A stretch of DNA of 64,000 bases from Fulvimarina sp. (GCA_002700095.1 PACL01000017.1:62001-126000); one strand, 5' to 3'. Counted from the first letter of the stretch, positions 1 through 9,189 are shown. Notes: a model not told the origin generated them from the letters alone. Program-made: numbers and translations.

Positions 1-1
1 G

Positions 2-337
2 CGCGCCTGGCTCGCCATGCTGCTCGCCCAGGAGCCGGCCTGCCTGCTCCTCGACGAGCCGACCGCCGCCCTCGACCTGAAGCACCAGCTGGAAGTCCTG
101 CGGCTCCTCAGCTCGCTGAAAGAGACCCACGACCTCACCATCGTCATGGCCATCCACGACGTCGGCATGGCGGTGCGCTTCGCCGATCATCTCATCGCCC
201 TGAAGGCCGGGCGGACGGTCTTTGCCGGCCCGCCGGAGGCGCTGACGAAGCCCGATGTCCTGTCGGCGATCTACGACCTGCCGATCGGCACCGTGCGGCC
301 GGGAGAGACCGGTCCGACCATCGTCTATCCGCTGTAA
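2..337 (+). CDS. fhuC: Iron-siderophore ABC transporter ATP-binding protein (FhuC/FecE type), 5' truncated
   Basis: C-terminal part of an ABC ATPase that would energise ferric-siderophore import with the two following genes. The reading frame is open from the first bases of the window, so the start, Walker A and most of the signature lie outside. Visible are the Walker B segment (LLLDEPTAALD), the D-loop and the switch histidine in MAIHDVGMAVRFAD, followed by the usual end of a FecE/FhuC protein. The next gene, a binding protein, starts 19 bases after the stop, and a double-length FecCD permease follows, so the order is ATPase, binding protein, permease. The substrate class is inferred from the neighbours (siderophore reductase and siderophore synthesis remnants). 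Confidence 0.9.
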   Translation, partial: RAWLAMLLAQEPACLLLDEPTAALDLKHQLEVLRLLSSLKETHDLTIVMAIHDVGMAVRFADHLIALKAGRTVFAGPPEALTKPDVLSAIYDLPIGTVRPGETGPTIVYPL

Positions 338-356
338 TCCAACCATGGAGGTGACC

Positions 357-1295
357 ATGACGCGTCGCTTCGTCTGCCAACTCGTCTTCGCCGCGCTCGC
401 CGGCCTCACGCTTCTCGCGGCACCCGCCGGCGCAAGGGCCGCCGGGCCCGAAGCCGGCCCTGCCTCGACGCCCGTTTCCGGCAAGGAGCGGATCGTGGTC
501 ATGGAATGGGCGGGGCTCGAGACGCTCCTCGCCCTCGGGGTGACGCCGGTCGGCGCGGCCGATGCCGGCGGCTACCGGGAATGGGTGTCAACGCCCGCGC
601 TGCCCGAGGCCGTCGCCGAGGTCGGCTCCCGCCAGGAGCCCAATCTGGAGGAACTCGCCCGTCTGAAGCCGGACCTGATTCTCTCCCACGCCCATCTCCG
701 CCCCCTGAAGGGCAAGCTCGAGGCGATCGCGCCGGTCGAGGACGTGACCCTCAACGGCACCGGCACCGACACCTATGAAGCCGTCCTCGAAGGCACCCGC
801 AGGATCGGCGCGCTGACCGGCAAGGCGCAAGCCGCCGAGGCGCTGATCGACAGCGCCGACACGGCGTTCGAGGCCGATGCGTCGAAGCTCGCCGCCGCCG
901 GTCTTGCCGGGCGTTCCATTTATTTCGTCCGCATCATCGACGGCAACGCCCTGCGCGTCCACGGCAAGGGATCGGTCGCGGGCACCGTCCTGTCCCGGCT
1001 CGGCCTGACGAATGCCTATCAGGGCACCGTCAACGAATGGGGCTTTGCGACGGTCGAGCCGAGCGCGCTCGCCGAGGATCCGAAGGCCGCGATCGTCGTC
1101 GCCGGGCCGGTGCGCGACGACCAGATGGCCGCCGTCTTCGACACGCCCCTCGGCCGGGCGCTGCCGGCAGTGCGGGCGAAGGCGGTCCACGGCCTGCCCG
1201 TCACCTGGACCTTCGGCGGCATTCCCTCGGCGATCCACATGGCCGATGCGATCGCCGCGGCCCTGACGCAGAGATCGGCGGAGACGGGCAACTGA
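357..1295 (+). CDS. fhuD: Periplasmic iron-siderophore-binding protein (FhuD/FecB type)
   Basis: About 312 residues, a normal length for a class III periplasmic binding protein. The N-terminus has a signal peptide (basic start, then a hydrophobic stretch ending in an Ala-rich AGARAAG region). The TroA/FecB fold is recognisable from the early KERIVVMEWAGLETLLALGV segment and the later NLEELARLKPDLIL motif, typical of siderophore-binding proteins. I chose the ATG at 357 because GGAGG lies just upstream; another in-frame ATG at 345 would place this site inside the gene. It should capture the ferric siderophore in the periplasm and deliver it to the permease encoded next, whose start overlaps this stop. 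Confidence 0.88.
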   Translation: MTRRFVCQLVFAALAGLTLLAAPAGARAAGPEAGPASTPVSGKERIVVMEWAGLETLLALGVTPVGAADAGGYREWVSTPALPEAVAEVGSRQEPNLEELARLKPDLILSHAHLRPLKGKLEAIAPVEDVTLNGTGTDTYEAVLEGTRRIGALTGKAQAAEALIDSADTAFEADASKLAAAGLAGRSIYFVRIIDGNALRVHGKGSVAGTVLSRLGLTNAYQGTVNEWGFATVEPSALAEDPKAAIVVAGPVRDDQMAAVFDTPLGRALPAVRAKAVHGLPVTWTFGGIPSAIHMADAIAAALTQRSAETGN

Positions 1296-3307
1296 TCGCC
1301 TCGCAGGACCCGGCTCCGGCGACGCGGCTCGCCCTCGTCGCGCTGCTTCTGGCCGCGGCGGGCGTCGCCGCGTCGGCTGCCGGCTGGGATCCGCGCGTCA
1401 CCCTCGACGTCGTGCGGCTGGGTCTGTTCGATCCGCCGGAGGACGTCTTCGCGGCGGTGATGTTCCACTATGCGACGTTGCCGCGGATCGTCGTGTCGCT
1501 GGTTGCCGGCGCCTCGCTCGGCCTCGCCGGCGCGGCGATGCAGGCGGTGCTGCGCAATCCGCTGGCCTCGCCGACCACCCTCGGCGTCTCGGCGGGGGCG
1601 CAGTTCGCGCTGGCGCTGGCGGCGCTCGCCGGCCCGGCTGCGACCGTCCTGCCGCGCGAGGCCTGGAGCCTTTGCGGGGCGCTCGCCGCCACCGGCCTCG
1701 TCTATCTGATCGGCCGGCGCACCGGCTTCGAGCCGGCCCGGCTGGCGCTCGCCGGCATGGCGATCACGCTCTTCCTGTCGGCGGCCTCCGCTGCGCTCAT
1801 CCTGTTCAACGAGCAGCAGCTCGCCTTCCTCTTCCTCTGGGGCTCCGGCCATCTCGCCCAGTCGGACTGGACCAGCGCGACGATCCTCATCGCCGCCTTC
1901 GTCGCCGCCCTCGCGGCGCTCATCGCAGCCTCGCGGGCGATCGGCCTCCTGGCCGTCGGCGACCAGCTCGCCGCCAGCGTCGGCCTCAAGACCGAGACGG
2001 CGCGGCTCGCCGTCCTCCTCCTCGCCGTGGCGCTCACCGCCTGCGTCGTCACCCGCATCGGCGTCGTCGGCTTTGTCGGCCTGGCGATCCCGGCGATCGT
2101 CCGGCTCTGCCGCCCCCGCTCGGTCGCACGGTCGCTCCTCGCCTCCGCCGTCCTCGGCGGGCTGGCGCTGTTTGCCGCCGACGCCCTGGCGCAGCTCTCG
2201 TCGGAGCTCACCGGCCGGCTGGTCCCGGCCGGCGCGGTGACGGCGCTGTTCGGGGCGCCGGTGCTGTTCGTGCTGTTGTCGCGCACGCGCCTTCCCGCGC
2301 GGCCGCACCAGCCGGCGGGCCACACCGACGGGCGCTTCCACGATGCCGGCCTCGGCCTCCTCGCCGGGCTCGCCGCAACCCTCGTCGTGGTGGCGGCCGC
2401 CGCGCTCCTGATCGGGCGCACCGGCGCCGGCTGGGAGCTGCTCGCCCCCTCCGGCGACGGCGCGCTCTTCCTCGCCCGGCTGCCGCGGGTCGCGGGCGCG
2501 CTGCTTGCCGGGGCGGCGATCGCTCTGTCGGGGCTCCTCGTCCAGAAGATCGTCGGCAACGACCTCGCCAGTCCCGAGCTCCTCGGCATCAGCAACGGGG
2601 CTGCGGCGGGAATCGTATTTTCGGCGCTGGTCCTCGGCGTCCTGTCGCGCACCGCGCTGCTTCTCTCCGGCATCGTCGGGGCGCTTGGCGCGACCCTTGT
2701 GGTGCTCTGGTTCGCGCGGCGCCACCGCGACCAGATCGCGGCGGTGCTGCTCGCCGGCATCGCGCTCGGCGTCTTCCTCGACTCCATCATCCGCATCGCC
2801 CTCGCCACCGCCTCCATGCAGGCGGTGGCACTGCTCACCTGGCTGTCCGGTTCGAGTGTCCTCGTTTCTCTCCCCGAGGTGCTGGGGCTCGGCCTCCTCC
2901 TCGCCGCCACCGTGGCGGTCGTCCTCGCCTTTCGCCGGCCCGTCGCCCTCATCGATCTCGGCGCCGAGGTGCCGCAGGCGCTCGGCCTGAAGGTACGCGC
3001 GGTCCAGACTGGGATGCTGGCCCTCGCGGCGCTGCTCGCCAGCGCCGCGACGATGGTGATCGGGCCGCTGAGCTTCGTCGGTCTCCTCGCGCCGCATCTG
3101 GCGCGGGCGCTCCGTGCCCGCCGCCTTGCCGTGCAGGTCGCCGCGACGCTGCTTCTCGGCGCCATCGTGATGACGCTGTCGGATTTCGTCGGCCGGGTCG
3201 CCATGGCGCCGTGGCAGGTGCCGGGAGGCCTCGTCGCGGGCCTCGTCGGCAGCCTCGGCTTCATCCTTCTCACCAGCCGCCGGAGGGTCGCCGGGGCCGG
3301 CGCCTGA
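1292..3307 (+). CDS. fhuB: Double-domain siderophore permease (FhuB-like), apparent CTG start
   Basis: Inner-membrane permease of about 671 residues made of two FecCD domains in tandem, the length and layout of FhuB rather than of single FecC or FecD proteins. Each half carries the family signature: ASPTTLGVSAGAQ near residue 95 and ASPELLGISNGAA near residue 430, and each has many hydrophobic helices. There is no ATG, GTG or TTG in frame near the N-terminus. The best start is a CTG overlapping the stop of the binding-protein gene, in the position where ATGA coupling is usual, with GGAG eight bases upstream. The next usable GTG would delete the first membrane helix. Start uncertain, product sure. 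Confidence 0.87.
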   Translation: MIASQDPAPATRLALVALLLAAAGVAASAAGWDPRVTLDVVRLGLFDPPEDVFAAVMFHYATLPRIVVSLVAGASLGLAGAAMQAVLRNPLASPTTLGVSAGAQFALALAALAGPAATVLPREAWSLCGALAATGLVYLIGRRTGFEPARLALAGMAITLFLSAASAALILFNEQQLAFLFLWGSGHLAQSDWTSATILIAAFVAALAALIAASRAIGLLAVGDQLAASVGLKTETARLAVLLLAVALTACVVTRIGVVGFVGLAIPAIVRLCRPRSVARSLLASAVLGGLALFAADALAQLSSELTGRLVPAGAVTALFGAPVLFVLLSRTRLPARPHQPAGHTDGRFHDAGLGLLAGLAATLVVVAAAALLIGRTGAGWELLAPSGDGALFLARLPRVAGALLAGAAIALSGLLVQKIVGNDLASPELLGISNGAAAGIVFSALVLGVLSRTALLLSGIVGALGATLVVLWFARRHRDQIAAVLLAGIALGVFLDSIIRIALATASMQAVALLTWLSGSSVLVSLPEVLGLGLLLAATVAVVLAFRRPVALIDLGAEVPQALGLKVRAVQTGMLALAALLASAATMVIGPLSFVGLLAPHLARALRARRLAVQVAATLLLGAIVMTLSDFVGRVAMAPWQVPGGLVAGLVGSLGFILLTSRRRVAGAGA

Positions 3308-3363
3308 TCTTGCCGATCCGGCTGACTTCCGGCGATATGTCAACTGAAGCAAGGACATCGGAC

Positions 3364-4398
3364 ATGACGTTTCCCGCCCGAGCGGTCGGTATCGTGGCCG
3401 GACCGTTTCCCGCAACGCTGATCGACGATATCGCCGCCGAGATCGCCGAGCACGGCTATGCCGTCGAACGGCAGGGCGGCGGCCTCGCCGTCGCGCTGCC
3501 CGTCGGGCGCGTGGAGGCCGAGCCAGAGGCGGCGGGCTTTTCGGTCCGGATCGCCTCGAGCGGCCCGAAACAGATCCACGAGATGCGCGAGGCCTTCCTG
3601 CATTTCCTCGACCATGCGGCGCCCGGCCTGTCGGAGCGGATGACCTGGCGGGGCGACCTGCCGACGGGGGCCTATCCGCCGAATTTCCGCAAGGTCCGTG
3701 TGGTCGGCACCCGGCCGGTCTCGCCGAACTTCCTGCGGATGACGATGGCGGCCGGGAATGTCGGCGATTTCGTTACGGGCGGCATGCATTTTCGTCTCGC
3801 CATCCCGCCGAAGGGCCGCGCGCCGGTCTGGCCGCTGATCGACGGCGGCGGCCGCACCCGCTGGCCGAAGGGCGAGGACGCCCTGCACAATCCTGCCTAC
3901 ACCTTCGTCGCGGTGGATCTGGAGAAGGGCGAGTTCGACTTCGACCTCTATGTTCATGACGGTGGCAAGGCAACGCAATGGGCGCTGGAAGCCGTGCCCG
4001 GCGAGGAGGTCGGCCTGCTCGGCCCCGGCGGCGGCACGCTGCCGCCCGGCAATTTCCTGCTGATGGCAGGCGACGAGACCGCGCTGCCGGCGATCCGGCG
4101 GATCCTCGAACTATCCCCGCCGGGCCGGCGCGGCCATGTCTTCGTCGAGCTCGGCGACATCGCCGACCGCTGCGAGCTCGTTGTTCCAGACGGCATGACG
4201 CTCGAATGGCTGACCCGCGGCGACGGGCCGGACCTGTGGACGCGGATCGCCGGAGTGCCGTTCCCGGCCGAAGGCGAGAGCCGCTTCGTCTGGATCGCCG
4301 CCGAGCGCGACCTCGCCCGCAGGGCCCGCCTGCATTTCCGCGACACGCTCGGCGTCACCCAGGACGAGGCGTATATCTCGGCCTACTGGACGCGCTGA
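3364..4398 (+). CDS. Siderophore-interacting protein (ferric-siderophore reductase, ViuB/SIP type) with N-terminal DUF2218
   Basis: Cytoplasmic FAD/NAD(P)H reductase, about 344 residues, expected to release iron from imported ferric siderophore. Residues 1-100 look like the DUF2218 domain often fused to this family; from about 105 (FRKVRVVGTRPVSPNFLRM) the SIP FAD-binding domain begins, with the GDETALPAIRRILE segment of the SIP NAD(P)-binding domain and the C-terminal FVWIAAERDLARRARLHF and YISAYW pattern. The ATG at 3364 has AAGGA eight bases upstream; the earlier in-frame ATG at 3337 has no such site. It follows the permease by 56 bases and is probably in the same operon. The gene ends tail to tail with a broken IucA/IucC-family gene. 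Confidence 0.88.
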   Translation: MTFPARAVGIVAGPFPATLIDDIAAEIAEHGYAVERQGGGLAVALPVGRVEAEPEAAGFSVRIASSGPKQIHEMREAFLHFLDHAAPGLSERMTWRGDLPTGAYPPNFRKVRVVGTRPVSPNFLRMTMAAGNVGDFVTGGMHFRLAIPPKGRAPVWPLIDGGGRTRWPKGEDALHNPAYTFVAVDLEKGEFDFDLYVHDGGKATQWALEAVPGEEVGLLGPGGGTLPPGNFLLMAGDETALPAIRRILELSPPGRRGHVFVELGDIADRCELVVPDGMTLEWLTRGDGPDLWTRIAGVPFPAEGESRFVWIAAERDLARRARLHFRDTLGVTQDEAYISAYWTR

Positions 4399-4431
4399 CG
4401 GCCGCGGCTTCGAGCCGCCCGCCGCTGGCTC

Positions 4432-5150
4432 CTACTCCGCCGCGCCGCAACGGTCCGCGACCATCGCCAGCGGGTTGTGAAGATCCGTGCCGCGCGCCGG
4501 CAGCGGCCGTTCGGCGGAATCCTCGTAGCCGATCTGGAACCGTACCCGGTTGATCGCGACGCGCGGCATCGTCGGGGCGAAGAGGTCGAACAGCGCGAAG
4601 CGGTCGGCAAGTTCGGGATGGGCCGCCGCGTGGGCGGCAAGCGTCTCGCGCAGGAGCCCGTAGAACCGCATTTCGTCGAGGATTCCCCGCCGGGCGAGGC
4701 TCGCCGAGAGGAACCGCAGCACGGTGACGAAATGCGCCGTCTGGATGTTGTGGACGATATAGGCGGGCGGCTTTCTGGGCAGCACGGCGCGGGCGGCCTC
4801 GGGAAGGCTGGCTGCCTGCGGAAAATCCCGGTCGACGAGGTCGAGGTCGCCCTGGAAGTCCTTGACGGTGATCCCGACCGGCAGGTCGCCGTCGAGGACG
4901 ACGCTGATGTTCTGGCCATGGGCGATGAAGCCGAGGCCGGTGCGGCAGAGGATGTGCCAGAGCGGCACGACGGACACCTGGAACAGCCGTTGCAGCCAGG
5001 CCTCCATCGAGGTTCCTGCGCGCCTTGCAAACGCACTCGCGAGCGGCTCGCCGCCGGCTCCCTCGTGGAACAGCGCCGCCGCGGCTTTCCTCGTGAACGA
5101 AACGGCCAGGACCGCCGAAGCCATGAGGACGCCCGACAGGCGGACGGGAG
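4432..5150 (-). pseudogene. IucA/IucC-family siderophore synthetase, C-terminal remnant
   Basis: About 240 codons of intact reading frame encode only the C-terminal part of an NRPS-independent siderophore synthetase, a family normally near 600 residues. Recognisable features are GFIAHGQNISVVLDGDLPVG, matching the family's E/A-H-x-QN motif, followed by KDFQGDL and the usual FhuF-like C-terminal region. Homology fades near 5130-5150, exactly where the opposite-strand IucD-type remnant begins, so the 5' 60% and the promoter are missing. The upstream edge is approximate. The frame stays open beyond this point but only as the shadow of the other strand. It cannot be a functional synthetase as seen. 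Confidence 0.8.
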
Positions 5151-6083
5151 GTTCCGGCTGAAATTCGCCGATCGCCCCGATTGCACCGCCCGCTCGCTGG
5201 CGATCGGGACCGGCCGGGTGCCGCTGATCCCGCCCGGCGTCGCGACCGGGCCGGACTGCTTTCACGCCAGCCGCTACCTCGAAGTCCGGCCACGGGTCGC
5301 CGGCCGGCGCGTCTGCGTCATCGGCGGCGGCCAGTCCGGCGCCGAGGTGGTGCTGAACCTTCTGCAGCAGGAGGGCGCGTCGGCGCCGGCCTCGATCGTC
5401 TGGATCAGTCGCCGGGACGGCTTCTGGACCCTGCAGGAGGGCGGCCTCGTCGACCAGTTCTTCACCCCGGGCTATCTTTCCGCCTATCGCGAGATGCCGC
5501 TGGAGGTGCAGGCGCGAGCGCTCGCCTCGCAGAAATTTGCCTCCGACGGGCTGACCCCCGCGACCGCCGACGAGATCTACCGCCATCTCTATCGCCGCCG
5601 GCACCTGGAGGGCCGGAGCGACGTCACCCTCATCCCGGGCGGGACCTCGTCCATGTCCACCCGTCCGGCCGCGGCCACAGCATCGTCTCGCGCAATGCCG
5701 AGGGCGGCCGCGAGGTGCTCGAGGCCGACGTCGTCGTGCTCGCCACCGGCTACCGGGCGTCGGCGCCGGCCTGCCTCGACGGGCTGTCCCGCCGCCTGGC
5801 GCTCGAGACCGACGGGGCGCTGGCGCTCGGGGCGAACTACCGCGTCGTCTGGGACGGCCCGGACGACGCGCCGATCTACGGCCTCAACCAGGGCCGGCGC
5901 TCCTACGGCGTCATCGACCCGCAGCTCTCCATGGCCGCCTGGCGCAGCGCCGTCGTCCTCAACGACCTTTGCGAGCGGCCGGTCTTCCGCCTCGCCGAGG
6001 CCGAGCCGATGGTCGCCTGGCGTCCGGCTTCCGACGGCACGGCGCAGGAGGCCGGCCGTGCGCCGCGGTTGACGGCCTCCTGA
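5150..6083 (+). pseudogene. IucD/SidA-family lysine/ornithine N-monooxygenase, 5'-truncated and frameshifted remnant
   Basis: Encodes the last two thirds of an N6-hydroxylating monooxygenase of hydroxamate siderophore synthesis (family about 430-450 residues). The NADPH-binding motif VIGGGQSGAEVVLNLL is present, and the conserved LATGYR segment and C-terminal YGVIDPQLSMAAWRSA pattern are recognisable. The N-terminal FAD GxGxxN region is absent. The reading frame also breaks in a GC-rich run near 5635-5645: the part up to DVTLIPG is in one frame and RDLVHVHPSGRGHSIVS onward in another, so at least one indel is needed. With its partner remnant on the other strand it forms a head-to-head pair joined at about 5150. 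The left edge is approximate. Confidence 0.82.
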
Positions 6084-6256
6084 CGCGCAAGCGGCCCCGG
6101 CGCCGCGATCTGGGCCCTTCGCCGGCCGCCTGGAACAACGAATCCGCCTGCCCTGTCGCTTCGATCGATTTTGAGCGATTCGGCACATCGAACGTTAGGG
6201 AATTTCTGCAATCGTCACCGCGCTTGATCTGTTCAACCGGGACGAAAGAGACGACC

Positions 6257-7750
6257 TTGGGCAAGACCATCGGTGAAGTTCCGCGGCGCCGGCTCACGAC
6301 GGCGCTCAAACGTTTCGCGCGGTCTTCGGGCGGCAATTTCGGCATGATGGTGGGCATCGCGGCGGTGCCGCTGATCGTCGCCATGGGCGGTGCCGTCGAC
6401 TACTCCAACGCCTTGCGGGAGCGCGAGAGCGTGCAGGCCGCCGCCGACGCCGCGGCTCTCGCCGCCGCCAAATATTCCGGCAATGACGAGGCCGAGCGGA
6501 CCGCGCGGGCCGACCGCTTCTTTAAGGCCAATCTCGGCGCCGACATCACCGTCCAGGCGACGTCCCTGTCGAAGGTCGACAAGGCGTGGGTCTACGACGC
6601 CAAGTTCTCGACGCCGACCGCCTTTCTCGGGCTGATGCACATCGACAAGCTCGACATGGAGGTCGCCTCGACCGTCCGCCAGGCCGACGTGCCGCTCGAC
6701 ATCGCCCTCGTCTTGGATTCCACCGGCTCGATGCAGTCGTCCGGCAAGATGGACCAGCCCAAGGCGGCGGTGAACCTGTTTCTCGACAATTTCGACGGCT
6801 CTTCGGGCATCGGCAAGGTGCAGGTTGCCATGGTCCCCTTCGACACCGACGTGAAGGTCAAGGACCTGAACATGGCGATGTGGGCTGCGCCGACGGTCGA
6901 GTGCAATCGCATGTCGCAGCCCGACAAGGGCTATTGCAGCACTTCGGCCGCCGGGTTCATGCTCGGGACGAGCGGCACCTACTACGCCGGCCGCAGTGGA
7001 TCGCGCTACCTCGCCTACATCTACAGCACCTTCGACACGCTGACCGGTTCTCTGCGTGTCGACAGGACGACCTACAGCTGCACCAACAGCCGCTACAACA
7101 ACTGCTCGACCTCGACTGCCTCGGTCTACGACCGCAGCTACACGCTCTCCCAGGTCAGCGGTAATTTCTCCGGCTGCATCAACGACCGCAAGCAGCCCTA
7201 CGACACGACCTCCGACGCGGCCGTCGCCTCGACGTCGAACTCGCTCTACATGCGGGCCGCGAACTGCAGCGAGAGCGCCTCGCTCCAGCCCGTCGTCGGC
7301 CTGACCGAGGATTTCACGACCCTTCGCACCGCCGTCGGCGCGCTCACCCCCTCCGGCAACACCAACATCGCCGTCGGCGTCCAGTGGGGCATGGAGGCGC
7401 TGACCGCCGCCTATCCGCTGCAGGGCAAGAACACCGACGAGAAGACCAAGGCGATCATGATCGTCCTGACCGACGGCGACAACACCGAAGACCGCTGGTA
7501 CAACTCGTCCGACAGCGACAAGATCGACGATCGCACGGAGCTGGCCTGCACCAATGCCAAGGCGATGAAGAATCCCGACGGCACCGATCTCGAGATGTAC
7601 ACGATCCGGGTGATCGACGGGAACGAGAGCCTGCTCAAGAAATGCGCCAGTGGCGACGACCACTACTATTCCGTCACGAGCGCCAGCCAGCTCACCGCGG
7701 TCTTCCAGCAGATCGCCGAGCGGGTGAAGCGCATCCGCATCGTCAGCTGA
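6257..7750 (+). CDS. TadG-like pilus assembly protein with von Willebrand A domain
   Basis: About 497 residues. The N-terminus has a TadE/TadG-type segment: GGNFGMMVGIAAVPLIVAMGG is one membrane helix, followed by VQAAADAAALAAAKY, the hallmark of Tad minor pilin-like proteins. A vWA domain follows with the metal-binding MIDAS motif DSTGSM near residue 155 and IVLTDGDN further on. The C-terminal part of the vWA domain includes a Cys- and Ser/Tyr/Thr-rich insert. No ATG fits the N-terminus; I chose the TTG at 6257 with a GAAAGAG site upstream. It stands alone: no other tad gene is near, and it ends convergently with the TRAP genes. Likely anchored in the inner membrane with the vWA domain outside. 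Confidence 0.8.
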   Translation: MGKTIGEVPRRRLTTALKRFARSSGGNFGMMVGIAAVPLIVAMGGAVDYSNALRERESVQAAADAAALAAAKYSGNDEAERTARADRFFKANLGADITVQATSLSKVDKAWVYDAKFSTPTAFLGLMHIDKLDMEVASTVRQADVPLDIALVLDSTGSMQSSGKMDQPKAAVNLFLDNFDGSSGIGKVQVAMVPFDTDVKVKDLNMAMWAAPTVECNRMSQPDKGYCSTSAAGFMLGTSGTYYAGRSGSRYLAYIYSTFDTLTGSLRVDRTTYSCTNSRYNNCSTSTASVYDRSYTLSQVSGNFSGCINDRKQPYDTTSDAAVASTSNSLYMRAANCSESASLQPVVGLTEDFTTLRTAVGALTPSGNTNIAVGVQWGMEALTAAYPLQGKNTDEKTKAIMIVLTDGDNTEDRWYNSSDSDKIDDRTELACTNAKAMKNPDGTDLEMYTIRVIDGNESLLKKCASGDDHYYSVTSASQLTAVFQQIAERVKRIRIVS

Positions 7751-7763
7751 CGGATCCGGCCGG

Positions 7764-7781
7764 CGGACGCGTCTGCGTCCG
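7764..7781. terminator. GC-rich hairpin between convergent genes
   Basis: A perfect 7-bp stem (CGGACGC and GCGTCCG) with a 4-base loop lies between the stop of the vWA gene and the stop of the TRAP permease gene, which converge. No T-run follows on either strand, so a rho-independent role is only suggested by position and symmetry. Confidence 0.3.
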
Positions 7782-7840
7782 TCGCTTCACCGGGACCGAA
7801 CCACGCCCGCAAGGGCTTCGCGCCGGTGGACCCGCCTGCC

Positions 7841-9187
7841 TCACTCCATGAACTGCAACAGGATGTGCGAGAGCTCCGGGAAGGCGGCGATGATCGCCAG
7901 CCCGATCAGGCTGGTGATCAGGAACGGCACGGCGCCGAGCGCGATCTTCTCCAGCGACATCCGGGTGATGTTCGCCGCCACGAAGAGGTTGATCCCCACC
8001 GGCGGGGTGAACAGGCCGATCGCCAGATTGACCATCAGCGCGACGCCGAACCAGACCGGATCCCAGCCGAGCTTGTGGACCACCGGCAGGAAGATCGGCA
8101 GGGCGATGAACATGATCGTCACCGCATCCATGAACATCCCGGCGATCAGCACCACCAGCATGATCACCGCCAGAATGATCCACTGGTTGTCGCTGACGCC
8201 GAGCAGCGCGCCGGAATACTTGCCGACCAGATCGTCCACCGTCACCACCCAGCCGAACAGGCTGGCGAAGGTGACCACCAGCATGACGACGGCGGAAGAG
8301 GCGCTGGCCTCGACCAGGGCCTTGTAGAGCGTCGCCAGGGTCAGGGTCCGGTAGATGAACAGGCCGACGAAGAGCGCGTAGACGGTGGCGACGATGGCCG
8401 CCTCGGTCGGCGTGAACACGCCGCCATAGATGCCGCCGAGGATGACCACCGGGGTGAGCAGCCCCCAGAAGGCGTCGACGAAGGATCGGCCGAGCCGGCC
8501 GGCATAGCTCAACCCCGCATAGGGGCTCGGCGACAGGCTGGCGAGGCCGCCCGTGCCGGACGTGGTGGATGTCGCCGCGAGCGCCGCATGCCGCGCCTTG
8601 CCGGCGAAGGGCAGCGTCGCGATCATCAAGAGGCCCATGACGAGGCCGGGAATGATCGCGGCGATGAACAGCTTGGCGATCGAGGTCTCGGCGATGACGC
8701 CGTAGATGACGAGGCCGATCGACGGCGGGATGACGATCGACAGCGCCGCGCCGGTGCAGACGAGGGCGGCGGCGAAGGGCCGCGGATAGCCGTCCTCCTC
8801 CATGCCGCGGATGATCAAGGGGCCGATCGCCGCCACCGAGGCGGGCCCGGAGCCCGAGACGGCGCCCCAGAACAGGCAGACCACCGTGCCCACGACGCCC
8901 ATGCCGCCGGGCAGGTCGCCGACCAGCACCCGGAAGAAGCGGATCATCCGCTCGGCGATGCCGACCGTGCCCATCAGCGCGCCGGCGAGGATGAAGAACG
9001 GGATCGCCAGCAGCGAGAACTTGGCGATGCCGCTGGCCAGAAGGTCGCCGACGAGGTCGAGGCCGAAGCCGATCTGCCACATGGCATAGAGCGAGGACAA
9101 GCCGAGGGCGAAGGCGACCGGCACGCGCAGGGCGAGCAGCACGAAGAACAGGACGACCATCGCCGTGCCGGGATCGAAATCGAGCAC
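7841..9187 (-). CDS. dctM: TRAP transporter large permease (DctM type)
   Basis: About 448 residues with a dozen hydrophobic segments, the 12-TM large subunit of a tripartite ATP-independent transporter that moves an organic acid with sodium or protons. Typical DctM features are ALRVPVAFALGLSS near the start, PFFILAGALMG, and the C-terminal NLAIGLFTPPVGINLFVAAN motif. The start is a GTG two bases after the small-permease stop, with AGGGGA upstream; longer in-frame versions only overlap the preceding gene. It is the last gene of the P-Q-M transporter cluster. The substrate is unknown; the divergent catabolic operon (thiolase, acyl-CoA synthetase) suggests a carboxylic acid. Confidence 0.92.
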   Translation of the reverse strand: MLDFDPGTAMVVLFFVLLALRVPVAFALGLSSLYAMWQIGFGLDLVGDLLASGIAKFSLLAIPFFILAGALMGTVGIAERMIRFFRVLVGDLPGGMGVVGTVVCLFWGAVSGSGPASVAAIGPLIIRGMEEDGYPRPFAAALVCTGAALSIVIPPSIGLVIYGVIAETSIAKLFIAAIIPGLVMGLLMIATLPFAGKARHAALAATSTTSGTGGLASLSPSPYAGLSYAGRLGRSFVDAFWGLLTPVVILGGIYGGVFTPTEAAIVATVYALFVGLFIYRTLTLATLYKALVEASASSAVVMLVVTFASLFGWVVTVDDLVGKYSGALLGVSDNQWIILAVIMLVVLIAGMFMDAVTIMFIALPIFLPVVHKLGWDPVWFGVALMVNLAIGLFTPPVGINLFVAANITRMSLEKIALGAVPFLITSLIGLAIIAAFPELSHILLQFME

Positions 9188-9189
9188 CG

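Noticed and set aside
1019-3415. A long minus-strand frame opposite the siderophore permease
   Set aside because: Extremely Arg/Glu/Asp-rich with no family features; it is the shadow of the permease gene.
4477-5150. Possible N-terminal part of the IucD-type gene in the plus-strand frame before 5150
   Set aside because: The frame is open but the residues show no FAD motif or family similarity; it is antisense to the IucA/IucC remnant.
6229-6241. FNR-like sequence TTGATCTGTTCAA before the vWA gene
   Set aside because: The half-sites are separated by five bases, not six, so it does not fit the FNR-class consensus, and the gene has no anaerobic context.
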